Assembly (NCBI GenBank): GCA_030527685.1
Contig: JAUNAG010000010.1
Span: 1-33,836 of the forward strand
Length of the DNA stretch: 33,836 nucleotides
From: Lachnospiraceae bacterium
Lineage (GTDB): Bacteria > Bacillota > Clostridia > Lachnospirales > Lachnospiraceae
Direction of reading: 5' to 3'
In this document: one piece after another, positions 24,780-33,081 of the stretch
Numbering within the stretch: the first letter of the stretch is position 1
Layout of the letters: each line of letters begins with the position of its first letter
Program-made: the position numbers and the translations under genes
Notes under the pieces: model-generated
Told to the model about the DNA's origin: nothing
The model's input: the letters and a program-made list of their open reading frames with translations, nothing else
Databases searched by the model: none

Positions 24780-24817
24780 ACTATAGCAGAAAAGAGCACT
24801 TCATGTAAGAAGAAGTG
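24780..24817 (-). promoter_or_regulatory. MATE gene promoter and candidate operator
   Basis: On the minus strand an extended -10, TGcTATAGT (24785-24780 core), has a weak -35 TTACAT (24808-24803) at 17 bases. The inverted repeat CACTTC-N9-GAAGTG (24797-24817) brackets the -35, a common place for a MarR- or TetR-type repressor site. Confidence 0.45.
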
Positions 24818-24820
24818 TCA

Positions 24821-24862
24821 AAAAAAGCTCAGTGCCTGTTAGTGATGGGCACTGAGCTTTTT
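24821..24862 (-). terminator. Intrinsic terminator of nrdD
   Basis: AAAAAGCTCAGTGCC (24822-24836) pairs with GGCACTGAGCTTTTT (24848-24862) over 15 base pairs with an 11-base loop. On the minus strand it ends in six T. It separates nrdD from the MATE gene. Confidence 0.9.
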
Positions 24863-24897
24863 GACTAATTATTCCATTATCCATTAGGATTTAGTTT

Positions 24898-27156
24898 TTA
24901 CAGATGCAGCACGCGGTCTGCGATTTCAGAGGTTCTTCCCTGATTCCAGTACTGGGTGCCGATGTAGCCGCAGGTTCTGCGGGCAACATGCATCTTGGAC
25001 TGATCACGGTTTCCGCACTGCGGGCACTCCCAGATCAGCTTGCCGGTGTTATCCTTCTTGATCTGAATCTCACCGTCAAATCCGCATTCCTCGCAGTAAT
25101 CACTCTTTGTATTGAGCTCCGCATACAGAATCGAATCATAGATATGCTGCATGACACGGATAACTGCCGGAATGTTGTTCTGCATATTCGGAACTTCGAC
25201 GTAGCTGATCGCGCCGCCCGGAGAGAGCTTCTGGAACTCAGCTTCCTTTGTGAGCTTGGAGAATGCGTCGATGTTCTCTGTTACATGAATATGATAGCTG
25301 TTAGTGATGTAGTTTCTGTCAGTGACGCCTTCGATCTTGCCGAAACGCTTCTGCAGACACTTTGCAAACTTGTAAGTAGTGCTCTCAAGCGGAGTGCCGT
25401 AAACAGAATAATCAATATTCTCCTCAGCCTTCCACTTTGCGCAGGCGTCGTTCAGAGCCTGCATGACACGAAGACCGAAGGCCTTGCCTTCTTCGCCCGT
25501 ATGAGAAACACCCTTCATATAGTAAACACATTCTGCAAGTCCGGCATAACCGAGAGAGATGGTGGAGTAGCCGTTGTACAGAAGCTTGTCAATGGTTTCA
25601 CCCGGTTTCAGTCTTGCCAGTGCGCCGTCCTGCCACAGAATCGGGGCAACGTCGGAAGGAGTGCCCTTCAGACGATTGTGACGGAGCTGCAGAGCCTCAT
25701 GACAGAGGTTCAGTCTTTCTTCCATGAGATCCCAGAAACGGCGCTCATTCTTGCCGGAGGAGCAGGCAACGTCGACCAGGTTGATGGTAACAACACCCTG
25801 ATTGAAGCGGCCGTAATATTCATGACGTCCGTTTTCGTAATCCAGTCTGCCGGAGATATTGCCGAGACCTGCATCCGTGAAGCGGTCTGTTGTCAGGAAG
25901 CTGCGGCATCCCATGCACGGGAAGCAGTCGCCCTTAAGTTCAAGAGCTTTCTTTTCGGAAATGTAATCCGGCACCATGCGCTTAGCGGTGCACTTTGCAG
26001 CAAGCTCTGTCAGATAGTAGTACGGTGTGCCTTCGCGGATGTTGTCATCCTGCAGGACATAGATCAGCTTCGGGAAAGCCGGTGTAATATAAACGCCGGA
26101 GCGGTCCTTGACACCTAAGATACGCTGATTCAGCATAACCTCGATAATCAGGGCAAGGTCATCACGAAGACGTCCTTCCGGAACCTCATGCAGATACATG
26201 AAGACAGTCACGAACGGAGCCTGTCCGTTGGTGGACTGCAGTGTGATCAGCTGATACTGAATGGTCTGGCAGCCGGATTCGACTTCTGTGCGGACCTCGG
26301 CCTCGACCAGAGCACGAAACTGCTCATCGTCCGCCTCGACACCGACATTTTCCAGTTCACCTTTCAGACGCTTTGCGATCTTCTGTCTGGAGATATCGAC
26401 AAACGGAGCGAGGTGAGAGAGGGTAATAGTCTGACCGCCGTACTGGCTGGAAGCAACCTGAGCAACGATCTGTGAAGCAACGGTACATGCGGTTGCAAAG
26501 CTGCGCGGCTTGTCAATATGAGTGCCGGAGATACAGGTGCTGTTCTGCAGCATATCATCCAGATTGACCAGGCAGCAGTTGTGCATGTGCTGTGCGAAAT
26601 AGTCGGCATCGTGGAAGTGAATGATACCTTCCTTATGTGCATTGACAATCTCTTCCGGAAGCAGATAGCGGCCTGTATAATAGCGGCTCCACTCACCGGC
26701 CATGTAATCGCGCTGTACGGACAGAACAGTCGGATTCTTGTTGCTGTTTTCCTGCTTGACCTCTTCGTTGGCAAGCTCGACGACACCGACGATCTTCTGG
26801 TCAATGCTGCTCATCTTGCGCATCTCATTGTGCTTGTAGCGGTAAGTGATGTAGAGACGGGCAACCTTCGGTCTGCCGCTGCACATCAGAGCATCCTCAA
26901 CCTTATCCTGAATTTCTTCTACGGAGAGGTCACGGCCGGCATTGGCAGCGTCCTTCTGGATGCCGGTTGTGATTTCCTGGATCTGCTCCTCTGTCAGACG
27001 CTCGCTCGGAATACCCTCTTCTCTGTTGGCACGACGGATTGCCTCTGCAATCTTCTCACGGTCAAACGGCACACGCTCGCCTGACCGCTTCATGACGCAC
27101 ATGGACTGTTCTTCAACATCCATATTTCCGTCAAGAATTTCGTTGTAAATGTACAT
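24898..27156 (-). CDS. nrdD: Anaerobic ribonucleoside-triphosphate reductase (class III)
   Basis: The 752-residue enzyme makes deoxyribonucleotides without oxygen through a glycyl radical. Residues 20 to 110 form an ATP-cone (VMKRSGERVPFDREKIAEAI). The active-site cysteines lie in the central barrel (for example DADYFAQHMHNCCLVNLDDM and FPCMGCRSFL). Near the C-terminus CEECGF and WECPQCGN bind zinc, and RRTCGYIGTQYWNQG holds the radical Gly730. AAGGAG eight bases before the ATG supports the start. The usual partner gene nrdG, the radical-SAM activase, is not next to it or anywhere in the window. A NrdR-box-like site lies in the promoter. Confidence 0.96.
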   Translation of the reverse strand: MYIYNEILDGNMDVEEQSMCVMKRSGERVPFDREKIAEAIRRANREEGIPSERLTEEQIQEITTGIQKDAANAGRDLSVEEIQDKVEDALMCSGRPKVARLYITYRYKHNEMRKMSSIDQKIVGVVELANEEVKQENSNKNPTVLSVQRDYMAGEWSRYYTGRYLLPEEIVNAHKEGIIHFHDADYFAQHMHNCCLVNLDDMLQNSTCISGTHIDKPRSFATACTVASQIVAQVASSQYGGQTITLSHLAPFVDISRQKIAKRLKGELENVGVEADDEQFRALVEAEVRTEVESGCQTIQYQLITLQSTNGQAPFVTVFMYLHEVPEGRLRDDLALIIEVMLNQRILGVKDRSGVYITPAFPKLIYVLQDDNIREGTPYYYLTELAAKCTAKRMVPDYISEKKALELKGDCFPCMGCRSFLTTDRFTDAGLGNISGRLDYENGRHEYYGRFNQGVVTINLVDVACSSGKNERRFWDLMEERLNLCHEALQLRHNRLKGTPSDVAPILWQDGALARLKPGETIDKLLYNGYSTISLGYAGLAECVYYMKGVSHTGEEGKAFGLRVMQALNDACAKWKAEENIDYSVYGTPLESTTYKFAKCLQKRFGKIEGVTDRNYITNSYHIHVTENIDAFSKLTKEAEFQKLSPGGAISYVEVPNMQNNIPAVIRVMQHIYDSILYAELNTKSDYCEECGFDGEIQIKKDNTGKLIWECPQCGNRDQSKMHVARRTCGYIGTQYWNQGRTSEIADRVLHL

Positions 27157-27246
27157 AAATACAGCTCCTTCCCAAGATGCTTTTGTTCAACATAAAACAG
27201 CAAAGATATACTCTTTGCTGTGTAATTAGTGCTATAAAAATGCAAA

Positions 27247-27262
27247 CCACAATATCTTGTCG
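27247..27262. promoter_or_regulatory. NrdR-box-like operator upstream of nrdD
   Basis: The core CAATATCTTG (27250-27259) matches nine of ten bases of the NrdR core CWATATATWG. It lies just downstream of the nrdD -10, around the expected start point. A much weaker second site is 32 bases away (core 27218-27227, six of ten), at the usual spacing of paired NrdR boxes. Confidence 0.5.
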
Positions 27263-27275
27263 ACGTGCAAGAATC

Positions 27276-27303
27276 ATTATACACGATGATGCAGAAAAGG
27301 CAA
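27276..27303 (-). promoter_or_regulatory. nrdD promoter
   Basis: On the minus strand TTGCCT (27303-27298), a 16-base spacer and a perfect TATAAT (27281-27276) preceded by TG. The predicted leader is about 110 bases. Confidence 0.55.
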
Positions 27304-27326
27304 GTGGCGTTTTCCATACAATCCCG

Positions 27327-27355
27327 TTTCGAAAAGACCTGTGCGATGTTATAAT
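27327..27355 (+). promoter_or_regulatory. Alpha-galactosidase promoter
   Basis: TATAAT (27350-27355) with an extended TGt, and a weak -35 TTTCGA (27327-27332) at 17 bases. It is divergent from the nrdD promoter. Confidence 0.5.
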
Positions 27356-27401
27356 TGCTGTAAATACAACAATATTTACCATTGCAAAGGGAGACAGATA
27401 G

Positions 27402-29624
27402 ATGAACATTTTTATTCATGAGAAGACAAAAACTTTTCATCTGCAGAACGACCTGATCAGCTATATCATGACCGTTCTGCCTGACGGTTCGCTGGGCCAG
27501 CTGTATTTCGGAAAGCGTATTCATGATAAGGAAGATTTCAGTTATCTTCTGGAGGGTTGTATCCGTTCACATTCCGCACTTCTGGAGGACAACGGAGAAG
27601 GAATCTCCCTGGAACATGTGAAGCAGGAATATCCGGTATACGGCAGCTCGGATTTTCGTGAAGGGGCACTTGAGATTCTGCAGGACAACGGCAGCCGCCT
27701 TCCGGGTTTTGTTTATGAAAGCTGTGAGGTCACAGCCGGAAAGCCGAAGCTGCAGGGACTTCCGGCAACTTATACGGAGAGTGACGAAGAGGCCGCAACT
27801 CTCCGGATTACGATGAAGGATCCGGTCAACGGTCTTGTTCTGCAGCTTCTTTATACTGTTTTTGCGAAGGGCGGAGTTATTGCCCGTTCTGCGGAAATTT
27901 CGAATGAGGGAAATGCAGCTGTCAGTCTGACGAAGGCGATGAGCCTCTGTGTGGATCTGCCGGATGCAGATTACGACTGGATTCAGCTTTCGGGCTCCTG
28001 GGCGAGAGAGCGCTATCCGATGCAGCATCGCCTGCATCAGGGCATTCAGGCAGTCGAGAGTCTTCGCGGACATTCTTCCCACCAGCATAATCCGTTCCTG
28101 ATTTTAAAGCGTCCATCTGCGGATGAATTTCAGGGAGAAGTGCTTGGATTCTCCCTGCTTTACAGCGGCAACTTCCTGGCACAGGCACAGGTGGACACAT
28201 ATGACGTGACACGTGTCCTGATGGGCATTCATCCGGGCTGGTTTCAGTGGAAGCTTGAGCCGGGCGAACATTTCCAGACACCGGAGGCTGTGATTGTCTA
28301 TTCCGAAAACGGTTTAAACGGAATGAGCCAGACCTTCCATAAGCTGTTTCAGACAAGACTTGCGAGAGGCATCTGGAAGGAGCAGCCGCGTCCGATTCTG
28401 ATCAATAACTGGGAGGCAACCTACTTCGATTTCAATGAGGAAAAGATCCTTGCCATTGCAGAAAAGGCAAGGGAATGCGGTGTGGAACTTTTCGTTCTGG
28501 ACGACGGCTGGTTCGGATCCAGACGAAGTGACAACGCAGGACTTGGTGACTGGGTTCCGGCGCCTGAACTTCTGCCGAACGGAATCAGCGGTCTTTCTGA
28601 GAAAGTGACAGAGACAGGCATGAAGTTCGGTCTCTGGTTTGAGCCGGAGATGGTCAACCCCGATTCTGACCTGTTCCGTGCACATCCGGACTGGGCACTG
28701 GGAATTCCGGAGAGAAGAGCCTCCCTCAGTCGTCACCAGCGGGTTCTTGATTTCTCACGCAGGGAAGTGGTGGACTGCATCCATGAGATGATTGCGAAGA
28801 TTCTTCGTGAGTCAAAGATCTCTTATATTAAATGGGATATGAACCGCAGCATTACGGAATGCTATTCACAGGCACTTCCGGCAGACCGTCAGGGAGAAGT
28901 GTTCCATCGCTACATTCTGGGTGTCTATGATCTCTATGAGCGTCTGATTCAGGAGTTTCCGGAGGTGCTTTTCGAGTCCTGCGCGGGAGGCGGCGGACGT
29001 TTTGATGCGGGTCTGCTGTATTATGCGCCGCAGGCCTGGACCAGTGACGATACCGATGCTGTTGAGAGAATTAAAATCCAGTACGGAACCTCCTATGCTT
29101 ATCCGATCAGCAGTATGGGCAGCCATGTCTCGGCTGTTCCGAATCATCAGGTCAACCGCAGCACACCGCTGAAGACCAGAGCAGACGTGGCTTATTTCGG
29201 AACCTTTGGCTATGAACTTGACCTCAATAAGCTGACAGCGGAAGAACAGGAGGAAGTGAAAGCCTATACACAGTTCATGAAGGATCATCGCAGCCTTCTG
29301 CAGTTCGGAACCTTTTACCGTCTGCAGTCTCCGTTTGAAGGAAACGAGGCTGCATGGATGGTGGTAAATGAAGACCGCAGCGAAGCGATTGCGGCAGGCT
29401 ACCGGATCTTGAGCAGACCGAACGGTCCGTTTACACGACTGAAGCTTGCGGGACTTGATCCGGAGAAGCTGTATGAGGTGGAAGGCGTGGGTCGTTATTA
29501 CGGTGATGAGCTGATGAATCTTGGAATTATTACCAGCGATGCGACCTCCTGCAAGACTGGAGAAAACATCAGACCGGCCGGTGACTTCGTCTCCGAACTG
29601 TATCTTCTGAAAGAGGTTTTATAA
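27402..29624 (+). CDS. Alpha-galactosidase, GH36 family
   Basis: The 740-residue enzyme removes terminal alpha-galactose from melibiose, raffinose and similar sugars. The barrel has FVLDDGWFGSRRSDN near residue 365, the nucleophile Asp479 in KWDMNRSITE, the SCAGGGGRFD segment, and the acid/base Asp549 in WTSDDTDAVER. The 70-residue spacing between the two acids equals that in characterised bacterial GH36 enzymes. It has no signal peptide, so it acts on imported sugars. AAGGGAG precedes the ATG. The sugar transporter genes follow on the same strand after a separate promoter. Confidence 0.95.
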   Translation: MNIFIHEKTKTFHLQNDLISYIMTVLPDGSLGQLYFGKRIHDKEDFSYLLEGCIRSHSALLEDNGEGISLEHVKQEYPVYGSSDFREGALEILQDNGSRLPGFVYESCEVTAGKPKLQGLPATYTESDEEAATLRITMKDPVNGLVLQLLYTVFAKGGVIARSAEISNEGNAAVSLTKAMSLCVDLPDADYDWIQLSGSWARERYPMQHRLHQGIQAVESLRGHSSHQHNPFLILKRPSADEFQGEVLGFSLLYSGNFLAQAQVDTYDVTRVLMGIHPGWFQWKLEPGEHFQTPEAVIVYSENGLNGMSQTFHKLFQTRLARGIWKEQPRPILINNWEATYFDFNEEKILAIAEKARECGVELFVLDDGWFGSRRSDNAGLGDWVPAPELLPNGISGLSEKVTETGMKFGLWFEPEMVNPDSDLFRAHPDWALGIPERRASLSRHQRVLDFSRREVVDCIHEMIAKILRESKISYIKWDMNRSITECYSQALPADRQGEVFHRYILGVYDLYERLIQEFPEVLFESCAGGGGRFDAGLLYYAPQAWTSDDTDAVERIKIQYGTSYAYPISSMGSHVSAVPNHQVNRSTPLKTRADVAYFGTFGYELDLNKLTAEEQEEVKAYTQFMKDHRSLLQFGTFYRLQSPFEGNEAAWMVVNEDRSEAIAAGYRILSRPNGPFTRLKLAGLDPEKLYEVEGVGRYYGDELMNLGIITSDATSCKTGENIRPAGDFVSELYLLKEVL

Positions 29625-29664
29625 AGAAAATTTATAAAAATAAAAAGCAAAGTGCGAAAAATAG

Positions 29665-29726
29665 TGCATTGAAACATATGCAGTGATCATTTTTCTATAT
29701 GAAATCACAAAAAAACAGGGTATAAT
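29665..29726 (+). promoter_or_regulatory. Sugar-binding-protein promoter and upstream inverted repeat
   Basis: TATAAT (29721-29726) is a perfect -10 with no good -35, suggesting an activator. The inverted repeat TGCAT-N8-ATGCA (29665-29682) lies about 40 bases upstream, and ATAGTGCA occurs twice (29661-29668 and 29735-29742). These may be regulator sites; no cre site is clear. Confidence 0.4.
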
Positions 29727-29768
29727 ACACACATATAGTGCAGTTTGCTTAAAAAAGGAGGATAATTC

Positions 29769-31070
29769 ATGAAAGCAAAGAAGGCATTAGCAGCAGTTCT
29801 GGCACTCGGTTTAGTTGCAGCCGGTTCCACAACAGCAATGGCATCAGAATTCAGTGTATCTGAACTGAAGGTTAACATCTGGGACAACAATCAGCGCGAA
29901 GGTCTGCAGAAGATCGCTGACGAGTGGACCGAGACATCAGGTGTCAAGGTTTCTGTCGAAGTCGTTGACTGGGACAATTACTGGACACTGCTTGAGTCCG
30001 GCGCTACAGGCGGCACTCTTCCGGATGTTTTCTGGATGCACTCCAACACAGCACAGATGTATATGGAGAATGATCTCCTTCTGAACCTTGATGATTATAT
30101 CGCAGCTGATGATGCGATCGATCTCAGCAAGTACTATGAAGGCATTGTCAGCCTGTACAACAGCAACGGCACACAGTATGCTCTGCCGAAGGATCATGAT
30201 ACAATCGCTCTTCTGTACAACAAGGCTATCTTCGACAAGTACGGTGTTGATTATCCGACAGATGACTGGACATGGGAAGATGTTCGTGATGCAGCTGCCA
30301 AGATCACAGAGGCCGGCGCAGCTGACGGTGTTTACGGCTATGCAGTCAACACATCCAACAACCAGGACGGCTGGTACAACATCATCTATGATTACGGCGC
30401 ACAGGTCATCACAGATGACCACAAGGGCACAACAATCGGTTCCGATGAAGCAAAGGCCGGCATGGAGATGCTTCGCCAGATCCTTGAAGTTGCTGCTCCG
30501 CAGACAACAGTAGCTGAGACAGGTACAGATTCTCTGTTCAACTCCGGTCTGGTCGGCATGATCACACAGGGCTCCTGGATGATCAACACCTTCTATACCA
30601 ACGAGAATCATGAGAACTATGCATGGGCTATGCTTCCGTATGCTGATACAAACGGAAACGGCCAGTGCGATGACGGTGAGCGTTACAGTGCTTACAACGG
30701 CCTTGGCTGGGCAGCAGCTGCCAACACAGCTGATCCGGCAGCAGCTTACAGCCTGATCTCTTACTTCTGCGCTGAAAAGGGCCAGCTTGAGCAGGCTGAA
30801 CTCGGCGTTACCATGGGCGGCATGATGGGCGTTTCCGATGCATTCGCCAATGCATTCGAAGGCATGGACGTATCCGCATTCACACGTGCAGAAGAAGAAG
30901 GCAAACTGTTCTTCCGTCCGTACACACGCAACACAACAGTCTGGGAAGATGCTATTCAGCAGGAAGGTGCATTCCTCGATGCATGGCTTGACCCGACAAA
31001 CGCTGATACAATGGCAGCTGCCTGCGACAACGCACAGACTATCATTGAAAATGCAATCGCTGCCGAATAA
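29769..31070 (+). CDS. Carbohydrate ABC transporter substrate-binding protein (SBP family 1), no lipobox
   Basis: The 433-residue protein is a type 1 sugar-binding protein: LPDVFWMHSNTAQMYMENDLLLNLDDYI near residue 78, YALPKDHDTIALLYNKAIFDKYG near 138 and MITQGSWMIN near 260 are typical (each shown in part). The signal region reads ALGLVAAGSTTAMASEF. Where a lipoprotein would have LVAAGC, serine replaces the cysteine, and AMA then offers a signal peptidase I site. AAAAAAGGAGG precedes the ATG. Next to the GH36 gene, its ligand is probably an alpha-galactoside such as raffinose or melibiose. Confidence 0.88.
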   Translation: MKAKKALAAVLALGLVAAGSTTAMASEFSVSELKVNIWDNNQREGLQKIADEWTETSGVKVSVEVVDWDNYWTLLESGATGGTLPDVFWMHSNTAQMYMENDLLLNLDDYIAADDAIDLSKYYEGIVSLYNSNGTQYALPKDHDTIALLYNKAIFDKYGVDYPTDDWTWEDVRDAAAKITEAGAADGVYGYAVNTSNNQDGWYNIIYDYGAQVITDDHKGTTIGSDEAKAGMEMLRQILEVAAPQTTVAETGTDSLFNSGLVGMITQGSWMINTFYTNENHENYAWAMLPYADTNGNGQCDDGERYSAYNGLGWAAAANTADPAAAYSLISYFCAEKGQLEQAELGVTMGGMMGVSDAFANAFEGMDVSAFTRAEEEGKLFFRPYTRNTTVWEDAIQQEGAFLDAWLDPTNADTMAAACDNAQTIIENAIAAE

Positions 31071-31088
31071 TACGGCGAATTACAATCT

Positions 31089-31154
31089 GCTTTGAGATGA
31101 TTTCAAAGCTGCGTGTCCCGGGGTGGGCTGCTGCATGCTGCCCGCCCCGTTTTT
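31089..31154 (+). terminator. Hairpin plus attenuating terminator after the binding-protein gene
   Basis: GCTTTGA (31089-31095) pairs with TCAAAGC (31103-31109). Directly after, CGGGGTGGGC (31119-31128) pairs with GCCCGCCCCG (31140-31149) and is followed by TTTTT. As the permease genes downstream show no promoter, this probably acts as a partial terminator. Confidence 0.8.
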
Positions 31155-31233
31155 GCACAAAAATCATCTGCCCGATCAGACAAAAACACAGCGATCCGGT
31201 CAGAACAATTGCATGTGTGAAAGGGGAATTGAG

Positions 31234-32124
31234 TTGAATAAGAAGAAGATGACGCCTGCTGAAGTCAGCGAGGCAAAATGGGGTCTGCTTTTCGTGGCTC
31301 CGACGATGATCGGTCTGATCGTGCTGAACTTTTATCCGATCATTAAGACAATCTACCAGTCTTTCTGCAAGACCGGTGACTTCGGACGAGGCAACAAATT
31401 TGTCGGTCTTGCCAACTATGCGGCTGTCATTCAGGCACCCGAAACCTGGCAGTCCTTCTGGAATACCATTAAGTATGCGATTATTGAGGTTCCTTTCGGA
31501 ATTATCATCGCTCTGATTCTTGCTGTACTTCTGAATAAGAAAATTAAGGGACGTTCTGTTTATCGTACGATCTTCTTCCTCCCGATGGTCTGCGCTCCTG
31601 CAGCTGTCGCTATGGTCTGGAAGTGGCTCTACAACCAGCAGTTTGGTCTTCTCAACAATATCTTCCATACAAAGATTGCATGGATCTCCAATCCGAAGAT
31701 CGCCTGGATTTTCATCGGTATCATCGGTGTATGGTCTATTATCGGTTATAACATGGTACTCTTCATCTCCGGTCTTCAGGAGATTCCGGGAGATTACTAT
31801 GAAGCAGCCGAGATTGACGGCGCAAGCGGTTTCCGTCAGTTCTGGTCGATTACAATTCCGCTTCTGAGCCCGACAACCTTCTTCATCGTACAGACCCGTA
31901 TCATCGGTGCGCTGACGATCTTCGACCTCATGTTCATGGTTATGGACAAGACAAATGTGGCTCTGAAGAAGGTACAGTCTGTTGTCTATCTGTTCTATCA
32001 GTATGCATTTACAAACGGCAATAAGGGTTACGGTGCAACGCTGGTAGTTGTTCTTCTGATCTTCATCCTGGTTCTGACGGTTATCCTTCAGAAGATCGAG
32101 AAGAAGGTCGTCTATCAGAATTGA
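31234..32124 (+). CDS. Sugar ABC transporter permease, MalF/UgpA/MsmF-like
   Basis: This protein of about 296 residues has six membrane helices. The N-terminal KWGLLFVAPTMIGLIVLNFYP opens helix 1 (two parts), and the coupling motif is YYEAAEIDGASGFRQFWSIT, the EAA loop that contacts the ATPase. I start it at TTG 31234, with AAAGGGGA seven bases upstream; an upstream ATG at 31123 lies inside the terminator and adds residues foreign to the family. It should form the channel with the next gene product. No ATPase gene is seen, as is usual for MsmK-sharing systems. Confidence 0.88.
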   Translation: MNKKKMTPAEVSEAKWGLLFVAPTMIGLIVLNFYPIIKTIYQSFCKTGDFGRGNKFVGLANYAAVIQAPETWQSFWNTIKYAIIEVPFGIIIALILAVLLNKKIKGRSVYRTIFFLPMVCAPAAVAMVWKWLYNQQFGLLNNIFHTKIAWISNPKIAWIFIGIIGVWSIIGYNMVLFISGLQEIPGDYYEAAEIDGASGFRQFWSITIPLLSPTTFFIVQTRIIGALTIFDLMFMVMDKTNVALKKVQSVVYLFYQYAFTNGNKGYGATLVVVLLIFILVLTVILQKIEKKVVYQN

Positions 32125-32139
32125 TAAGGGGAGGAAGAT

Positions 32140-32982
32140 ATGGACAGCGCAATTATGAAAACACGCAGAAATAAGGCCCTGATGCATCTGGTTCTGATTA
32201 TCATGTCCTTCATCATGCTGGTACCTTTTGCATGGATGATTCTGACAGCACTCAAGACAAATCAGGAAGCTATTTCCGTTAATCCGTTTTACATCTTCCC
32301 GGCGCACGGCTGGCAGTGGTCCAACTTCGCCACCGTCTGGAAGAGCTATAACTTCATTATTCTTTACAAGAACACGCTGCTGATGATTTTCTTCCGTGTT
32401 GTGGCAGCCTGCCTTACAGCAACAATGGCCGGCTACGCATTCGGACGTCTGAAGTTCCCGGGAAAGAACATTCTGTTCTCCATGGTTCTGATTCAGATGA
32501 TGGTTCCGTCACAGATCTTCATCATTCCGCAGTACGTCATGGTATCCAAGATGGGTATGCTGAATACCACCTTCGGTCTGGTATTCCCGGGTCTTGTTAC
32601 TGCATTCGGTACTTATCTGCTGAAGACAGGTTATCAGGGTCTTCCGAAGGATCTGGAAGAAGCTGCAGCAATTGACGGCTGCAACGTCGGTCAGCGTTTC
32701 CTGAAGATCATGATGCCGCTGACAAGAAGCTCAATGGTTTCTCTTGGCATCTTCACAGCAGTTTTCGCATTCAAGGATCTGATGTGGCCGATGATCGTCT
32801 GCACCAATGCAAGTACAACAACACTTTCCGCAGGTCTTGCAAAGATGCAGGGTCAGTACGGAAGTGATTATCCGGCAATGATGGCATCCGCAACACTGGC
32901 TGTTCTGCCGATGGTTGTCATCTATGTCATCTTCCAGAAGCAGTTCGTTGAAGGTATCGCTACCTCCGGCGGCAAGCTGTAA
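32140..32982 (+). CDS. Sugar ABC transporter permease, MalG/UgpE/MsmG-like
   Basis: The 280-residue protein has six membrane helices with WMILTALKTNQEAI after helix 1, the family-type segment MMVPSQIFIIPQYVMVSKMG, and the coupling loop LEEAAAIDGCNVGQRFLKIM. GGGGAGG lies five bases before the ATG, 15 bases after the previous stop. It pairs with the preceding permease. The shared ATPase must be encoded outside the window. Confidence 0.9.
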   Translation: MDSAIMKTRRNKALMHLVLIIMSFIMLVPFAWMILTALKTNQEAISVNPFYIFPAHGWQWSNFATVWKSYNFIILYKNTLLMIFFRVVAACLTATMAGYAFGRLKFPGKNILFSMVLIQMMVPSQIFIIPQYVMVSKMGMLNTTFGLVFPGLVTAFGTYLLKTGYQGLPKDLEEAAAIDGCNVGQRFLKIMMPLTRSSMVSLGIFTAVFAFKDLMWPMIVCTNASTTTLSAGLAKMQGQYGSDYPAMMASATLAVLPMVVIYVIFQKQFVEGIATSGGKL

Positions 32983-33016
32983 TGAGAAGACATTTTTCTT
33001 CATAGAGTTTATAATG

Positions 33017-33058
33017 AAAGTCGATTGCTTCTGTGTCAGGCACAAAGCAATCGACTTT
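33017..33058 (+). other. Hairpin between the last permease and the next gene
   Basis: AAAGTCGATTGCTT (33017-33030) and AAGCAATCGACTTT (33045-33058) pair perfectly, extended by TGTG/CACA inside with one bulged C. It is followed by TAATATCG rather than a T-run, so it is a weak terminator at best and may stabilise the upstream mRNA. Confidence 0.6.
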
Positions 33059-33081
33059 AATATCGAGAGGGAGGAGACCGC

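Noticed and set aside
24904-26118. Long plus-strand open frame opposite nrdD
   Set aside because: It is a shadow of a certain nrdD coding sequence, caused by third-position codon bias.
31042-32307. 421-codon minus-strand frame opposite the sugar permeases
   Set aside because: It crosses a terminator and intergenic DNA, and its low-complexity charged/His-Cys-rich translation has no recognisable domain.
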